From: Lacisediminihabitans profunda
GTDB taxonomy: Bacteria; Actinomycetota; Actinomycetes; Actinomycetales; Microbacteriaceae
Reading direction: 5' to 3'
DNA: 64,000 nt
Assembly (NCBI RefSeq): GCF_008040105.1
Contig: NZ_VRMG01000009.1
Span: 124,001 to 188,000, forward strand
The position numbers and the translations under genes are program-made. Below the pieces are notes generated by a model. That model ran no database searches, had not been told where the DNA came from, and saw nothing but the letters and a program-made list of their open reading frames with translations. Below, in pieces: positions 31,118 to 39,135 of this stretch. How positions within the stretch are numbered: the first letter of the stretch is position 1; every line of letters begins with the position of its first letter.

Positions 31118-32365
31118 CTAGGACGATGTTAGTCGTTGGCTCTGGGAGGGAGGACGTCCTCCCGCGTGCGACGCACCTGATCCCCCCTGCGGATGGCGGG
31201 GGGCGACCCTGGCGAGGGTGATGGTGGCGACGAGGGAGACCGCGGCGACCACCGCGAGAATGACGAAGCCGAGGGTGAACGACCCCGTCGCATCCTTGAG
31301 GATGCCGAGCATCAGCGCCGAGGCGAAGCCGCCGAGATTGGCGCAGAAGTTGCCGAAGCCGGAGCTCAACCCCGCCACCCGCGGACCGAAGATCTGCCGG
31401 GGCACCGCGAAGAGCGGGCCGAAGTAGAGCTGGATGAACAGGGCGATCACGGCGACGACCACGATGAGCAGAACCACATCTTTCAGGTGGCCGACGAGCC
31501 CGAGCAGCAGGGCGAGCGCGCCGAGCGAGACGCCGATGACCGCGATCGGCCTTCCGAGCCGGTCGGAGAGGATGCCTCCCGCGATGTTCGCCGGGGCGGT
31601 GATCGCGGAGGAGAGCGCGACGACGAGGCCGGCCTGCACGAGCGAGAATCCGCGCTCGACCACGAGGTAGGCGGGGAGCCAGAAGGTGAAGCCCTGCACG
31701 ATGGCGAGCCGGGCGAACTGGATGAGCCCCAGCAGCCACCAGGCGGGCTGGCGCCAGACGGAACTGTCGCCGGCCAGCGGATGGTGCGTCTCCGGCTTCG
31801 GGGCGTCATCCCCGAGGAACCAGAACGCCGCGAGCACGGCGAGGCCGAGGGTCGACGAGAGCAGGATCAGTCCACGCCAGCCGAGCGGGCCCACCAGGAA
31901 CGGGCCGACGAGATTGAGCAGGATGTTGGACGAGAATCCGCCGGCCACGAAGAGGCCCATCGCCGTCGCTCGCTTCTCCACCGAGAAATGCCGGGTGATA
32001 AGGAGCAGCCCCGGCACGAACATGAGCGCGCGGAAGACGCCGGACACGGCCTGGATGGCGAGCAGCCAGCCGAACACGGGCACGACCGAGAAGAGCATCG
32101 CGAGCACGTTGGAACCGAGCACGCCGATCGCGAAGAGCACCTTGGGATTGAACCGGTCGGCGAGCACGCCCGACGGGATCTGCATCAGGGCATAGGTGAG
32201 CGTGGTGGCGGCGGAGAGCAGCCCGGCCTGGCCGAAGGTGATGCCGAGATCTGTGCGGATGAGGGGAAGGAACAGTGCGATGGCCCCCACCGCGATGGCC
32301 TGGGTGCTCTGCGCGACCACAATCAGCGTGGCGTTGACCGCGACCCCTCGTTGCGCCATTGCCAT
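31118..32365 (-). CDS. Major facilitator superfamily transporter
   Basis: 415 aa. About twelve hydrophobic spans. The N-terminal half has the loop motif GVLADRFNPKVLF and the C-terminal half GGILSDRLGRPIAV, both MFS loop 2-3/8-9 signatures. The PGLLLITRHF and ATAMGLFVAGGFSSNI regions resemble organic-anion/hexuronate-type or nitrate-type MFS carriers, but I cannot assign the substrate. The start is ATG at 32365, with a second ATG two codons in. It is not part of the fhaA operon function-wise. Confidence 0.85.
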   Translation of the reverse strand: MAMAQRGVAVNATLIVVAQSTQAIAVGAIALFLPLIRTDLGITFGQAGLLSAATTLTYALMQIPSGVLADRFNPKVLFAIGVLGSNVLAMLFSVVPVFGWLLAIQAVSGVFRALMFVPGLLLITRHFSVEKRATAMGLFVAGGFSSNILLNLVGPFLVGPLGWRGLILLSSTLGLAVLAAFWFLGDDAPKPETHHPLAGDSSVWRQPAWWLLGLIQFARLAIVQGFTFWLPAYLVVERGFSLVQAGLVVALSSAITAPANIAGGILSDRLGRPIAVIGVSLGALALLLGLVGHLKDVVLLIVVVAVIALFIQLYFGPLFAVPRQIFGPRVAGLSSGFGNFCANLGGFASALMLGILKDATGSFTLGFVILAVVAAVSLVATITLARVAPRHPQGGSGASHAGGRPPSQSQRLTSS

Positions 32366-32476
32366 GCCTCGCTGAACTCATCGATCGGTGTTGCCGCGGC
32401 CAGCGGAACCCTCCCGATGCTAGCCGCCGGCCGGGCACTGGCGGAGCCGTCCCGCTGTGGTAATGTCGCTAAGTCT

Positions 32477-32560
32477 GCGCGAGTGGCGAAATTGGCAGAC
32501 GCGCACGGTTCAGGTCCGTGTGCCCGAGAGGGCATGGGGGTTCAAGTCCCCCCTCGCGCA
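32477..32560 (+). tRNA. tRNA-Leu (CAG), attachment-site host
   Basis: 84 nt. The acceptor GCGCGAG pairs perfectly with CTCGCGC, the anticodon is CAG in the ACGG/CCGT stem, the long variable arm (TGCCCGAGAGGGCA) is as expected for leucine, and the T-arm is GGGGGTTCAAGTCCCCC. The 3' CCA is not encoded. Its last 21 nt form part of the 22-bp direct repeat bounding the mobile element, so the gene stays intact after integration. Confidence 0.97.
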
Positions 32561-32561
32561 C
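32540..32561 (+). repeat. attL: attL core, 22-bp direct repeat in tRNA-Leu
   Basis: GTTCAAGTCCCCCCTCGCGC followed by AC: the T-arm and acceptor 3' strand of tRNA-Leu plus one base. It is identical to 48266-48287; sequence diverges on both sides. TGATAC direct repeats at 32621-32626 and 32632-32637 just inside may be integrase arm sites. Confidence 0.93.
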
Positions 32562-32775
32562 GAACAGATCCCAGTGTTTGCTTACTTTGCAGACACTGGG
32601 ATCGCCTGTTTTCGGCCTCGTGATACCGCCGTGATACTTCGAGGTCAGGCGTTGTGGCCGACGATGCGTATTTCCCGGATTCGTTCAGCGATCGCTGCCT
32701 GTGCCTCAGTGACGAGAGTCCCGACTATGCCCAATGCGAAAGTCAACGCTTGAAGACCCGCAGTCCAGAAATTGG

Positions 32776-33987
32776 TCATGCGCCTGTTCCGTAGACCAGG
32801 CCGGCGAGCTTGCTTGCTGCTTCGCGCTGCAGAGTGGGCACAGCGTGGGAGTAAACGTCCATCGTGATCGACACCTTCGCATGGCCAAGTCGTTCGCTGA
32901 CGATCTTGGGGTGCACGCCGGCCTGCAGGAGCAGTGTCGCGTGGGTGTGTCTGAGGTCGTGCAGCCGGATCTCGGGCAACAAGTCCGCGCCGAGCGCCTT
33001 CCGTGCCGTGACGAGGCGGCCGTGGAAGGTACGTGAGAAGCGTTCTGGATGGCGCACCTCCCCGTTGATGTCTCCGAGCACGTAGGAATCGGCGTGGGCG
33101 AGCGCGAGCGAGAGTGTGCCTCTTTGTGCTCGATACGAGCGCATCGCAGCCAGGGACTGGGGATCGAGGTCGACTACGCGCGATCGTCCGGACTTCGGGG
33201 GCCCGATGAGCAGTTCCACCGGCTTCCCCTTCACCCGGATGAGCCCAGCGGAACGACGAACGCTCACGGTGCCGGAGGTGAAGTCAAAGTCGCCCCAGCG
33301 GAGCGCCAGGGCTTCCCCTCGGCGCATGCCCGTCATGGCGAGGAGTAGCCACGCCTGATAGAGCTCGTCCGGCAGCTCTTGGGACCAGTCGAGGAAGCGG
33401 CGCAACTCCTCGCTGTCCCACGTCTTCATCTCAGGAGAGATGGACTCGCGCGCAGTCGGCGGTGTGGCCTTGTCGGCAGGGTTGAGCGCAAGCCGACCGT
33501 CACGCACGGCCGCGCCGAGCGCGCTGTGAATGATCGTGTGAACGTAGCGCACGGTGCGAGCCGAAAGGCCGCCTGTGCCATCGAAACGACCTGAGGTCTC
33601 GAGCTTCCGGTAGTGCGCGGTGAGGCGTGTACCAGTGAGCTGGTCGAGTCGCAGGTCTCCGAGGTACGGCTCAATGTGCAGGCGAACGTTCTTCCGATAT
33701 GAGGCGACGGTGGACTGCCCGAGCCGAAGCCCATCCAGCCATTCGGCCATGTGGGCGCCGACCGTCACGCGGTTGGTAAGCACGTGTGTGCCGGTAACTA
33801 CCTTCGTGCGCTGCTCTCGCAATTCCTCGCCGGCAGCCTTGCGCGTGAGGAACCCGCGCTTGAGCACGATCCTCTTCGTGCCGTCCTCTTGTGGTGCTGT
33901 GTACTTGATCAAGTAGCGGACGCCGGCCTTTGTCGCGTATTCGCTGATTCCGCCCTCACCTGCCTGGCGACGTCGTGGCTTAGTCAT
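32776..33987 (-). CDS. int: Tyrosine-type site-specific integrase
   Basis: 403 aa. It has the phage-integrase layout: an N-terminal arm-binding AP2-like segment (about 10-60, YATKAGVRYLIKYTAPQ), a SAM-like core-binding domain (about 75-165) and the catalytic domain with Arg in TGMRRGEALALRW, Lys in the beta-hairpin, HDLRHTHATLLL, LGH and Tyr in TMDVYSHAV. All catalytic residues are present. It reads toward attL, 215 bp from the tRNA end, and overlaps the upstream regulator by 8 nt. It is likely responsible for tRNA-Leu integration. Confidence 0.95.
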   Translation of the reverse strand: MTKPRRRQAGEGGISEYATKAGVRYLIKYTAPQEDGTKRIVLKRGFLTRKAAGEELREQRTKVVTGTHVLTNRVTVGAHMAEWLDGLRLGQSTVASYRKNVRLHIEPYLGDLRLDQLTGTRLTAHYRKLETSGRFDGTGGLSARTVRYVHTIIHSALGAAVRDGRLALNPADKATPPTARESISPEMKTWDSEELRRFLDWSQELPDELYQAWLLLAMTGMRRGEALALRWGDFDFTSGTVSVRRSAGLIRVKGKPVELLIGPPKSGRSRVVDLDPQSLAAMRSYRAQRGTLSLALAHADSYVLGDINGEVRHPERFSRTFHGRLVTARKALGADLLPEIRLHDLRHTHATLLLQAGVHPKIVSERLGHAKVSITMDVYSHAVPTLQREAASKLAGLVYGTGA

Positions 33988-34579
33988 CGAGCTCCTGCTT
34001 TCTGTCGAGGGATTCTCCGGGGCGACCCGGGCGTGCCGGGCCGAGCAGCCCCTGTTTTCGTGCTTCGCTCAAAATCCTGCTGATGTGGCCGCGCTCATAA
34101 TGCAATTCGTTGGCGACGTGCTGCGTAGGGGCTGCTCGGATGGAAGGATCCTTGTCGACAAGGGCGCGTCTGTAGGCGTCCACGACTTGAGGCAACACCT
34201 CTGATTTAGGCCGCCGTTTGCGTTTCGAGATCATCTCCGTGGTGGACACTGCAGTTCGTTCCTCGCCAGAAACTGAGAATGGAAACCCGGTCCCCTCGAG
34301 GCTCGCGTTCAGGTAGCTGGCCAGCGGAATCCCGCGCAGGGTTGCGCCAGTGATCGTGAGTGGTGCGCCTTTGTGCAGGCTCTCGACCTTGAGAGATCGA
34401 CATTCGGGTTGTCCATCAACGATTTCCACCTCGACGGTGATCTTCAGAGGATCCGAGTTCATGGTGGAGCGGTACCTCGTCATTGGCAGGAACACTCCTG
34501 GTGCCACTTCGGCAGGCGTGGCATCTAGTACTTCGCTCCCCATGCTCGAAATATGAAGATTGGTCCGTCGCGGGCTCAT
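33980..34579 (-). CDS. Putative DNA-binding regulator upstream of integrase
   Basis: 199 aa, family not recognised. The N-terminal half (about 15-100) is beta-rich without a known motif. The C-terminal half is basic (SKRKRRPKSEVLPQVVDAYRRAL) and contains a probable helix-turn-helix (APTQHVANELHYERGHISRI, then LSEARKQGLLGP), which suggests sequence-specific DNA binding. It overlaps the integrase start and is divergent from the Xre-like repressor across an operator-rich gap, so it may control integration. The start at 34579 is the first ATG, with an alternative internal ATG (MGSEVLDATPAE). Confidence 0.65.
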   Translation of the reverse strand: MSPRRTNLHISSMGSEVLDATPAEVAPGVFLPMTRYRSTMNSDPLKITVEVEIVDGQPECRSLKVESLHKGAPLTITGATLRGIPLASYLNASLEGTGFPFSVSGEERTAVSTTEMISKRKRRPKSEVLPQVVDAYRRALVDKDPSIRAAPTQHVANELHYERGHISRILSEARKQGLLGPARPGRPGESLDRKQELDD

Positions 34580-34597
34580 ATGTACAACGGTAAGTCC

Positions 34598-34693
34598 AAT
34601 GTGTCGCTTTTGTCAACGGTGACACATAGTGGACGTGAACAGGTGCTAGCCAGAATGTGTCACCTTTGACAACTCGGAGCTAACGTGTCACCC
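34598..34693. promoter_or_regulatory. Operator cluster between divergent element regulators
   Basis: Four related elements occupy the divergent gap: AATGTGTCGCTTTTGTCAAC (34598-34617), TGTCAACGGTGACACA (34611-34626), TGTGTCACCTTTGACA (34656-34671) and CGTGTCACCC (34684-34693). The second is the reverse complement of the third except at one position. The shared core TGTGTCACC(T/G)TTGACA is a dyad half-matching itself, typical of lambda-like repressor operators. The last copy overlaps the start of the Xre-like gene. Confidence 0.75.
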
Positions 34694-34933
34694 ATGACCC
34701 CTAGAAATCAACAGCTGGATCGCCTCAGCGAAGTGCGGCGGATGTTTCGATCCGGCGAAAGTAAGGCCCTCCGAGAGGAGGCAGGAATCAGCCAGGCCGA
34801 GTTTGCGAGAGCTGTCGGCGTGAGCCGCTCGGCCGTGTGCCAATGGGAGTCCGACTCCCGATCGCCGCGAACGGAAGTGGCGCTGCGGTGTTGGTCAGTG
34901 TTGTCGAGACTCCGGACGGTCGTGTCCGAGTGA
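34685..34933 (+). CDS. Xre-family transcriptional regulator
   Basis: 82 aa. A cro/C1-type helix-turn-helix occupies most of the protein: LREEAGISQAEFARAVGVSR with SAVCQWESDSRSPR after it. The GTG at 34685 sits 5 nt after GGAGC and is preferred over an ATG at 34694. No C-terminal sensor domain is present, so it is a minimal Cro-like or immunity regulator. The flanking operator repeats are likely its targets. The stop overlaps the next GTG (GTGA). Confidence 0.85.
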   Translation: MSPMTPRNQQLDRLSEVRRMFRSGESKALREEAGISQAEFARAVGVSRSAVCQWESDSRSPRTEVALRCWSVLSRLRTVVSE

Positions 34934-35127
34934 CTCTCGACGAGCTACGGGCTAGCACCGCGACGGTGGTGTCAGTGGCGATAGTCGCCTCACTGCTGGG
35001 AGTGAACGAGCGCACCGTGAGGCGGGCCTGTGACGACGGACAACTGCCGATCGTCCGAGTCGGCACTCGGACACTCATCGTCCGTGAACGCCTCGTGTCG
35101 CTACTCATGAGCGGGGAGCTCGTCTAG
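34930..35127 (+). CDS. Excisionase/MerR-like helix-turn-helix protein
   Basis: 65 aa from the GTG at 34930, which overlaps the preceding stop by 4 nt; the frame is open further upstream to 34837. The core VSVAIVASLLGVNERTVRRA followed by CDDGQLPIVRVGTRTLIV is a winged helix-turn-helix of the HTH_17/excisionase type. Candidate recombination directionality factor or regulator. Its stop overlaps the next gene start by 1 nt. Confidence 0.72.
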   Translation: MTLDELRASTATVVSVAIVASLLGVNERTVRRACDDGQLPIVRVGTRTLIVRERLVSLLMSGELV

Positions 35128-36032
35128 TGGTCTGGTTCAGGGTGACAGATGACCTGCCCTCGAAGGCGGAGACAACCCGCATCCCGCGCGCGCACCGCCG
35201 TTCAGCGGTGGGCATGTGGGCTCTAGCGGGCTCGTGGAGCGCGCAGCAGCTCACGGACGGGCACATTCCCGAGCACATGCTCGATGAGCTCTCAGGCACT
35301 TCAGAGGACGCCGCCTGGCTCGTGACGGCTGGCTTCTGGGAAGTGGTCGAGGATGGCTGGCAGTTTGTGGAGTGGGCGCCGGATCAGCCCTTGCGCGCGG
35401 TGGTTCTTGCCGAGCGTGCGAAGCGTGCGGAGAAGATGCGTGGCTGGCGCTCGCGTAACCAAGTCAGTAACCCTGCTACTGACGAGGGCACTAACGAGGC
35501 CACTGACACTACTACTGAGTGGTTTACTGACCCGTCCGTGAAGGATGCCCAGCCCATGCCCCCTCAAAAACACGTGCAGGAGCCTGCACTCGAGTATTCG
35601 GCGGAGTTCGAAGAGTGGTGGTCCCTGTATCCGCGGAAGCAAGCCAAGCCCGACGCGTACAAGGCATTCAAGACAATCCGGAAGACCACCGAGCTCGCGA
35701 CCCTCGTCGCTGGCGTCCAGGCGTACAAGCTCGCGACGATCGGAGGCCAGAAGGGTCATCTGAAGATGCCCGCGGGGTGGCTGCGCGATCGCCGGTGGGA
35801 AGACGAGCAAGTCGTTACACCCACAGCCGCCGGCCCGGCTGTGGCAGCACCTGAGGCACGGGCGCGCCAGACGATGGCATTGGCGGGAGCCCCTGTCGTT
35901 GCTCGCATCGAAAGCCGTCACGAGGCCCTTGGTCGCGAGTGCGAGATCCATCCCGGGTATCCCCAGAGCGAGCGAGAGCCGTGCGCGGCCTGCGAGCGAA
36001 CGATCGGCCCACCCGAAGGGAATCAGTTCTAA
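35127..36032 (+). CDS. Phage-type replication organiser-like protein
   Basis: 301 aa. The N-terminal part (1-110) resembles winged-helix replisome-organiser domains: MVWFRVTDDLPSKAET, WALAGSWSAQQLTDG, and GFWEVVEDGWQFVEW. A variable linker follows. Then comes a DnaD/helicase-loader-like segment seen in actinophages (EFEEWWSLYPRKQAKPDAYK, HLKMPAGWLRDRRWED, about 150-225). The last 35 residues hold a CEIHPGYPQ...CAAC putative zinc motif. It probably starts replication of the element. Start GTG at 35127; TAATG overlap with the next gene. Confidence 0.7.
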   Translation: MVWFRVTDDLPSKAETTRIPRAHRRSAVGMWALAGSWSAQQLTDGHIPEHMLDELSGTSEDAAWLVTAGFWEVVEDGWQFVEWAPDQPLRAVVLAERAKRAEKMRGWRSRNQVSNPATDEGTNEATDTTTEWFTDPSVKDAQPMPPQKHVQEPALEYSAEFEEWWSLYPRKQAKPDAYKAFKTIRKTTELATLVAGVQAYKLATIGGQKGHLKMPAGWLRDRRWEDEQVVTPTAAGPAVAAPEARARQTMALAGAPVVARIESRHEALGRECEIHPGYPQSEREPCAACERTIGPPEGNQF

Positions 36033-36406
36033 TGGCCGTTCACAGCCCCGATCTCGGTATCCGGTGCACGCGCCACGTAGGCGAGGCGTTCCCGCCCCGC
36101 TGTAGCGACTGCGACGTGGCCACCGTCGACGCTTCCGAGAGCCGCCTGGCGCGTCGGCTCGGCTACATCCCCGGCACAGAGTGCAGAAACCATAGCGGAT
36201 ACCCCCTTCCCTGCTCGAGATGCTCAAGAGACGTCGACACCGCTGAAAGGGCCGCAGAAGCCTCCTTGAATGCCTGCCAAGTATCAGATTCGGTATCGGA
36301 AGGTCTGACGATGCGTGATTCGTCCCAGAACCCCATTGATTCCGTAGTTGCATCCGCAGTCAGGGACGGGGACCAATGGTCCCCCCTCACGGGATCCCTC
36401 ACATGA
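36032..36406 (+). CDS. Small putative zinc-binding protein with two CxxH...CxxC motifs
   Basis: 124 aa, not recognised. Two tandem putative zinc sites: CTRHVGEAFPPRCSDC (residues about 11-26) and CRNHSGYPLPCSRC (about 51-64). Each resembles the last zinc-like motif of the preceding protein. The second half is polar and unstructured-looking. It is translationally coupled on both sides (TAATG at 36030, ATGA at 36403). Confidence 0.7.
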   Translation: MAVHSPDLGIRCTRHVGEAFPPRCSDCDVATVDASESRLARRLGYIPGTECRNHSGYPLPCSRCSRDVDTAERAAEASLNACQVSDSVSEGLTMRDSSQNPIDSVVASAVRDGDQWSPLTGSLT

Positions 36407-37068
36407 GCGACGCCGGCTACCCCCAGGAGAAACCGAAGTGGCCGGGCCCGGTGGCTCGTGTCGAGTGGATCTTCAACGACGAGACGCGCGTCGCCGCGAA
36501 GCAAGCCGAGATGCTCACGATCGACCTTCGCGCGTTCAGCCGGTGGGCCGAATCGATGGAGGCTCTGATCGCGGAGGAGCTATCGGACAAGGAATTCACC
36601 GGACGGCGCATGGATGCCCTGAAGGCTTGGGAGAAGGATCGGAAGCGGGCGCAGCGGAACCTGCACTACAAGTACGACCCGAGACGACGTGACCCCGCTC
36701 GGATCGAGCGCGACATCCGAGCCATCCGAATCAAACTCGCCAAGCAAAGGGTCGAGCTCGACACACACATAGCCCGGAGACAAGCAAACGTGTGGGCGAT
36801 GCCGGAGGAGGTGGATCCAGCCCCGGCGAAGGCACGGCGCCCGCGGGTGGAGAAGCCGCTCGTCCGGCGTGACCTTCCCGAACTGCCGTTCCTGCGGTCC
36901 CTGAACGGCGTCGACGAAGCCGTGATCGAGATGGTGAAGGACGCGGCCGGCATCGAGGACCTCACCGGCACCACCGACGATGAACTGTGGACAGCCCTTG
37001 TCGAGCACGGCATCCCGACCGCGTCCACGCAGATGTACATCGACGCGCTGAACGCGGGCCAATCATGA
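36403..37068 (+). CDS. Hypothetical coiled-coil protein
   Basis: 221 aa, not recognised. A globular N-terminus (MSDAGYPQEKPKWPGPVARV) is followed by a long charged helical region (about 35-135: WAESMEALIAEELSDKEFTG, RRMDALKAWEKDRKRAQRNL), then an acidic C-terminal helical segment. It overlaps the previous gene by ATGA. In phage genomes such proteins next to replication genes are common; no function is claimed. Confidence 0.62.
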   Translation: MSDAGYPQEKPKWPGPVARVEWIFNDETRVAAKQAEMLTIDLRAFSRWAESMEALIAEELSDKEFTGRRMDALKAWEKDRKRAQRNLHYKYDPRRRDPARIERDIRAIRIKLAKQRVELDTHIARRQANVWAMPEEVDPAPAKARRPRVEKPLVRRDLPELPFLRSLNGVDEAVIEMVKDAAGIEDLTGTTDDELWTALVEHGIPTASTQMYIDALNAGQS

Positions 37069-37330
37069 CAATTCACCTACAGGCGGGACGTGCGTGCGCG
37101 CGCATGGCGGGTGGCGAATGTTCTCCGCTCGCCGTTTTCTCCTACACGCGCATTGCGTGCGCGCGAGCGAACCGGGCATCGACTGGTCGACTGCATGATG
37201 TTTCACCTACAGGCGGGTTACGCGCGAGCGAGCCGCGGAGGCTCATTGATGAACCTCATCGGTTTTCTCCTACGGGCGCGTTATGTGCGTGCAGGCGCAC
37301 GCGCGAGGCCTCTTGTGCCGAGACACCGGT
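37065..37330 (+). repeat. Four imperfect ~65-bp repeats between coding regions
   Basis: 286 bp between genes with two interleaved repeat types. Type A starts TTCACCTACAGGCGGG at 37072-37087 and 37202-37217 (16/16 identical). Type B starts TTTTCTCCTAC at 37135-37145 and 37263-37273 and stays similar for about 27 bp. The shared CCTAC falls at 37076, 37141, 37206 and 37269, a spacing of 65, 65 and 63 bp. Three units contain or follow an ATG (for example ATGACAATTCACCTAC), so they could be short leader ORFs or structured RNA elements. Confidence 0.7.
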
Positions 37331-37354
37331 TGAACCTGGCTGGCGGTCGATCCC

Positions 37355-37843
37355 ATGACGTTCCCTCCCGTGCCGGCTGACTATGTGCGCTCTGATGGCG
37401 CTCTGGTGGTACCTGCGCGAGTAGTGGAGGATCTTCTGCGGATATTCACGCGAGGGGTGCTCGTCAGCCGTAAGAACGGGATCCCAGTGGACACGGACAT
37501 GGTGGTGGTGCTTCACGCTATCCAGCTCGCGGCGATGGCCGAGGATACGGCGACTTCCGTTGACGGAAGCATGGTTGGCGATCCTGTCAGTCTCGTATTA
37601 GCCGACGAGCCATTGGTGACTTCCGGTCAAGCAGCAGAGCGCATCGGGTGCACGTCCCGCGCCATCCGATTAGCCCTTGAAGAAGGGCGACTGCTTGGCC
37701 GGAAGTTCGGTCGCCAGTGGTTGATCGGTGAATCAGACCTCGAAGATTACCGATTTGGAAGGGGCCCTCATGGCTCGAACAGCAATTACGTACACCGCCC
37801 TGACGGGGAACGGGACAGTGGCCGCGATCCCGGCAACGATTGA
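37355..37843 (+). CDS. Helix-turn-helix (excisionase-type) protein
   Basis: 162 aa. Residues about 1-85 are of unknown fold (MTFPPVPADYVRSDGALVVP onward). A HTH_17/excisionase-type domain follows: VTSGQAAERIGCTSRAIRLA, then LEEGRLLGRKFGRQWLIGES and DLEDYRF. The tail is disordered. The downstream gene starts inside its 3' end (37770), an unusually long overlap of 74 nt, so the last 25 residues may be constrained by that overlap. Confidence 0.68.
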   Translation: MTFPPVPADYVRSDGALVVPARVVEDLLRIFTRGVLVSRKNGIPVDTDMVVVLHAIQLAAMAEDTATSVDGSMVGDPVSLVLADEPLVTSGQAAERIGCTSRAIRLALEEGRLLGRKFGRQWLIGESDLEDYRFGRGPHGSNSNYVHRPDGERDSGRDPGND

Positions 37844-38129
37844 CATCGCGAACGGCATGCAGCTTGCAGCAGCCACTCCCGAGTCAACGGTGCTGCTCAT
37901 CACGAACACCGACACGAGCCCGCACAACGTCACTCTGGCGGCCGGGGATCCTGTTCTGGGCGCAGGCATGGCTGTCGACCAGGTCTTCGCCATTCCGGCA
38001 TCCAGCTCGCGTTACATCGGGCCATTAACGTCCTCCAGGTGCACGCAGAAGGACGGCAGCATGACGCTCACCTTCGTTGCCGGCCACACCGGCACCGTCA
38101 CCGCACTGCTGAACCCGAGAGGCATCTAA
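37770..38129 (+). CDS. Small beta-rich protein, phage-structural-like
   Basis: 119 aa. MARTAITYTALTGNGTVAAI leads into alternating short hydrophobic strands (STVLLITNTDTSPHNVTLAAG, SMTLTFVAGHTGTVTALL). The composition and beta pattern resemble small decoration or minor structural proteins in actinophages; there is no diagnostic motif. It overlaps the HTH gene by 74 nt in another frame and is coupled to the next gene by TAATG. Confidence 0.6.
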   Translation: MARTAITYTALTGNGTVAAIPATIDIANGMQLAAATPESTVLLITNTDTSPHNVTLAAGDPVLGAGMAVDQVFAIPASSSRYIGPLTSSRCTQKDGSMTLTFVAGHTGTVTALLNPRGI

Positions 38130-38857
38130 TGGCTGACGAACGAATCACCGACAAGGATGTGCGAGCTGCTGAGGCGGCCGCCGACGAAGCTGCAGCTCTT
38201 GTGGCCGAGCTTGAAGAGCGTGTCGCGTCCGGTGACGAGGAGGTGACGCTCGAACACATCACCGCACAGGAGGGTCTTTCCCGGTTCGCCAAGTTGCGGG
38301 CCGAGGCCACGAGGCGGAAGGCCGTCAGCGCGAAGGTCGCCGCCCGTCTCAGCGCTGCGAAGAGCCTCCGCAAGGAGATCGACGAGTACGCGACCGGAAG
38401 CGGGCAGAGGTTCGCCGACAACCTGCGCGCGGTCGCGGCCGCCGAGGAGAAGTTCCGGCGAGGCATCAGCGAGCACAACGCGAAGGTGCTCGCCTGGGGG
38501 GAGCAGATGCAGAACCTCGGCATCCCGGTCACCGACGGGCGACCGTGCCCTCCCGACAGGGACGGCAACCTCGCACTCGGCCGGGAGGGGAGCACGGTCG
38601 TGCTGCAGTCCGGTCGTCGCCAGTTCGAGATCGTGGCTGCAGAGACATTCGTCGATTCCCACCGGATCGCGGGGCGCGAGATGGCCCTGTACGCGGCTCT
38701 TGAGGCGATCGATGCGCCCTTGCCCGAATCGACCGCACAGCACTTCTACCGAGGCGCAGGCGGCGGCGTGGTGGCGGTTGACGCCCCCTACTCGCCGGAG
38801 GACATCAAGCGACTCGACCTGGTGAAGCTGAGCCGCGAGGACGCGTGGGGCGAGTGA
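38129..38857 (+). CDS. Hypothetical protein with N-terminal coiled coil
   Basis: 242 aa. The N-terminal about 115 residues are charged and helical (VRAAEAAADEAAALVAELEE; SRFAKLRAEATRRKAVSAKV). The second half is mixed alpha/beta without a recognised motif. The ATG at 38129 overlaps the preceding TAA. Its place between small structural-like proteins and a tail-fibre-like gene suggests a virion or scaffold-like role; that is inference. Confidence 0.62.
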   Translation: MADERITDKDVRAAEAAADEAAALVAELEERVASGDEEVTLEHITAQEGLSRFAKLRAEATRRKAVSAKVAARLSAAKSLRKEIDEYATGSGQRFADNLRAVAAAEEKFRRGISEHNAKVLAWGEQMQNLGIPVTDGRPCPPDRDGNLALGREGSTVVLQSGRRQFEIVAAETFVDSHRIAGREMALYAALEAIDAPLPESTAQHFYRGAGGGVVAVDAPYSPEDIKRLDLVKLSREDAWGE

Positions 38858-39135
38858 GCGAGCAGCGCGACGCGGCATGGGTCAAGGGGGCCAGTCCGGA
38901 GGAGGTCTCGACGGCCTACGAGGCGGGGGACCTGCGGGAGTGGCTGGCGCAGCCGAACGTGCTGGAGGCGATTCCCGCGGCGCGAGAGGGGCAGCGTGGT
39001 GAGTCGTGGGTTCGCGCGGCAACTCCCGAGCAGGTCGAAGCTGCGCGTCACGCCGGCGAGCTCGATGACCTGATGGGCATCGTCAGGAACGAAGCTGGCA
39101 ACACTGCTGAAGACCTACTGGGGAGCGGCCACTAA
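38854..39135 (+). CDS. Small protein with two internal repeats
   Basis: 93 aa, GTG start overlapping the preceding stop (GTGA). Two tandem similar blocks: AAWVKGASPEEVSTAYEAGD then LREWL, and ESWVRAATPEQVEAARHAGE then LDDLM. Each is a short helix-helix unit of about 28 residues. Not recognised. Coupled to the next gene (TAATG). Confidence 0.65.
   Translation: MSEQRDAAWVKGASPEEVSTAYEAGDLREWLAQPNVLEAIPAAREGQRGESWVRAATPEQVEAARHAGELDDLMGIVRNEAGNTAEDLLGSGH

Noticed and set aside
37065-37330. CRISPR array
   Set aside because: Only four units of two alternating types, imperfect, no uniform spacers and no cas genes.
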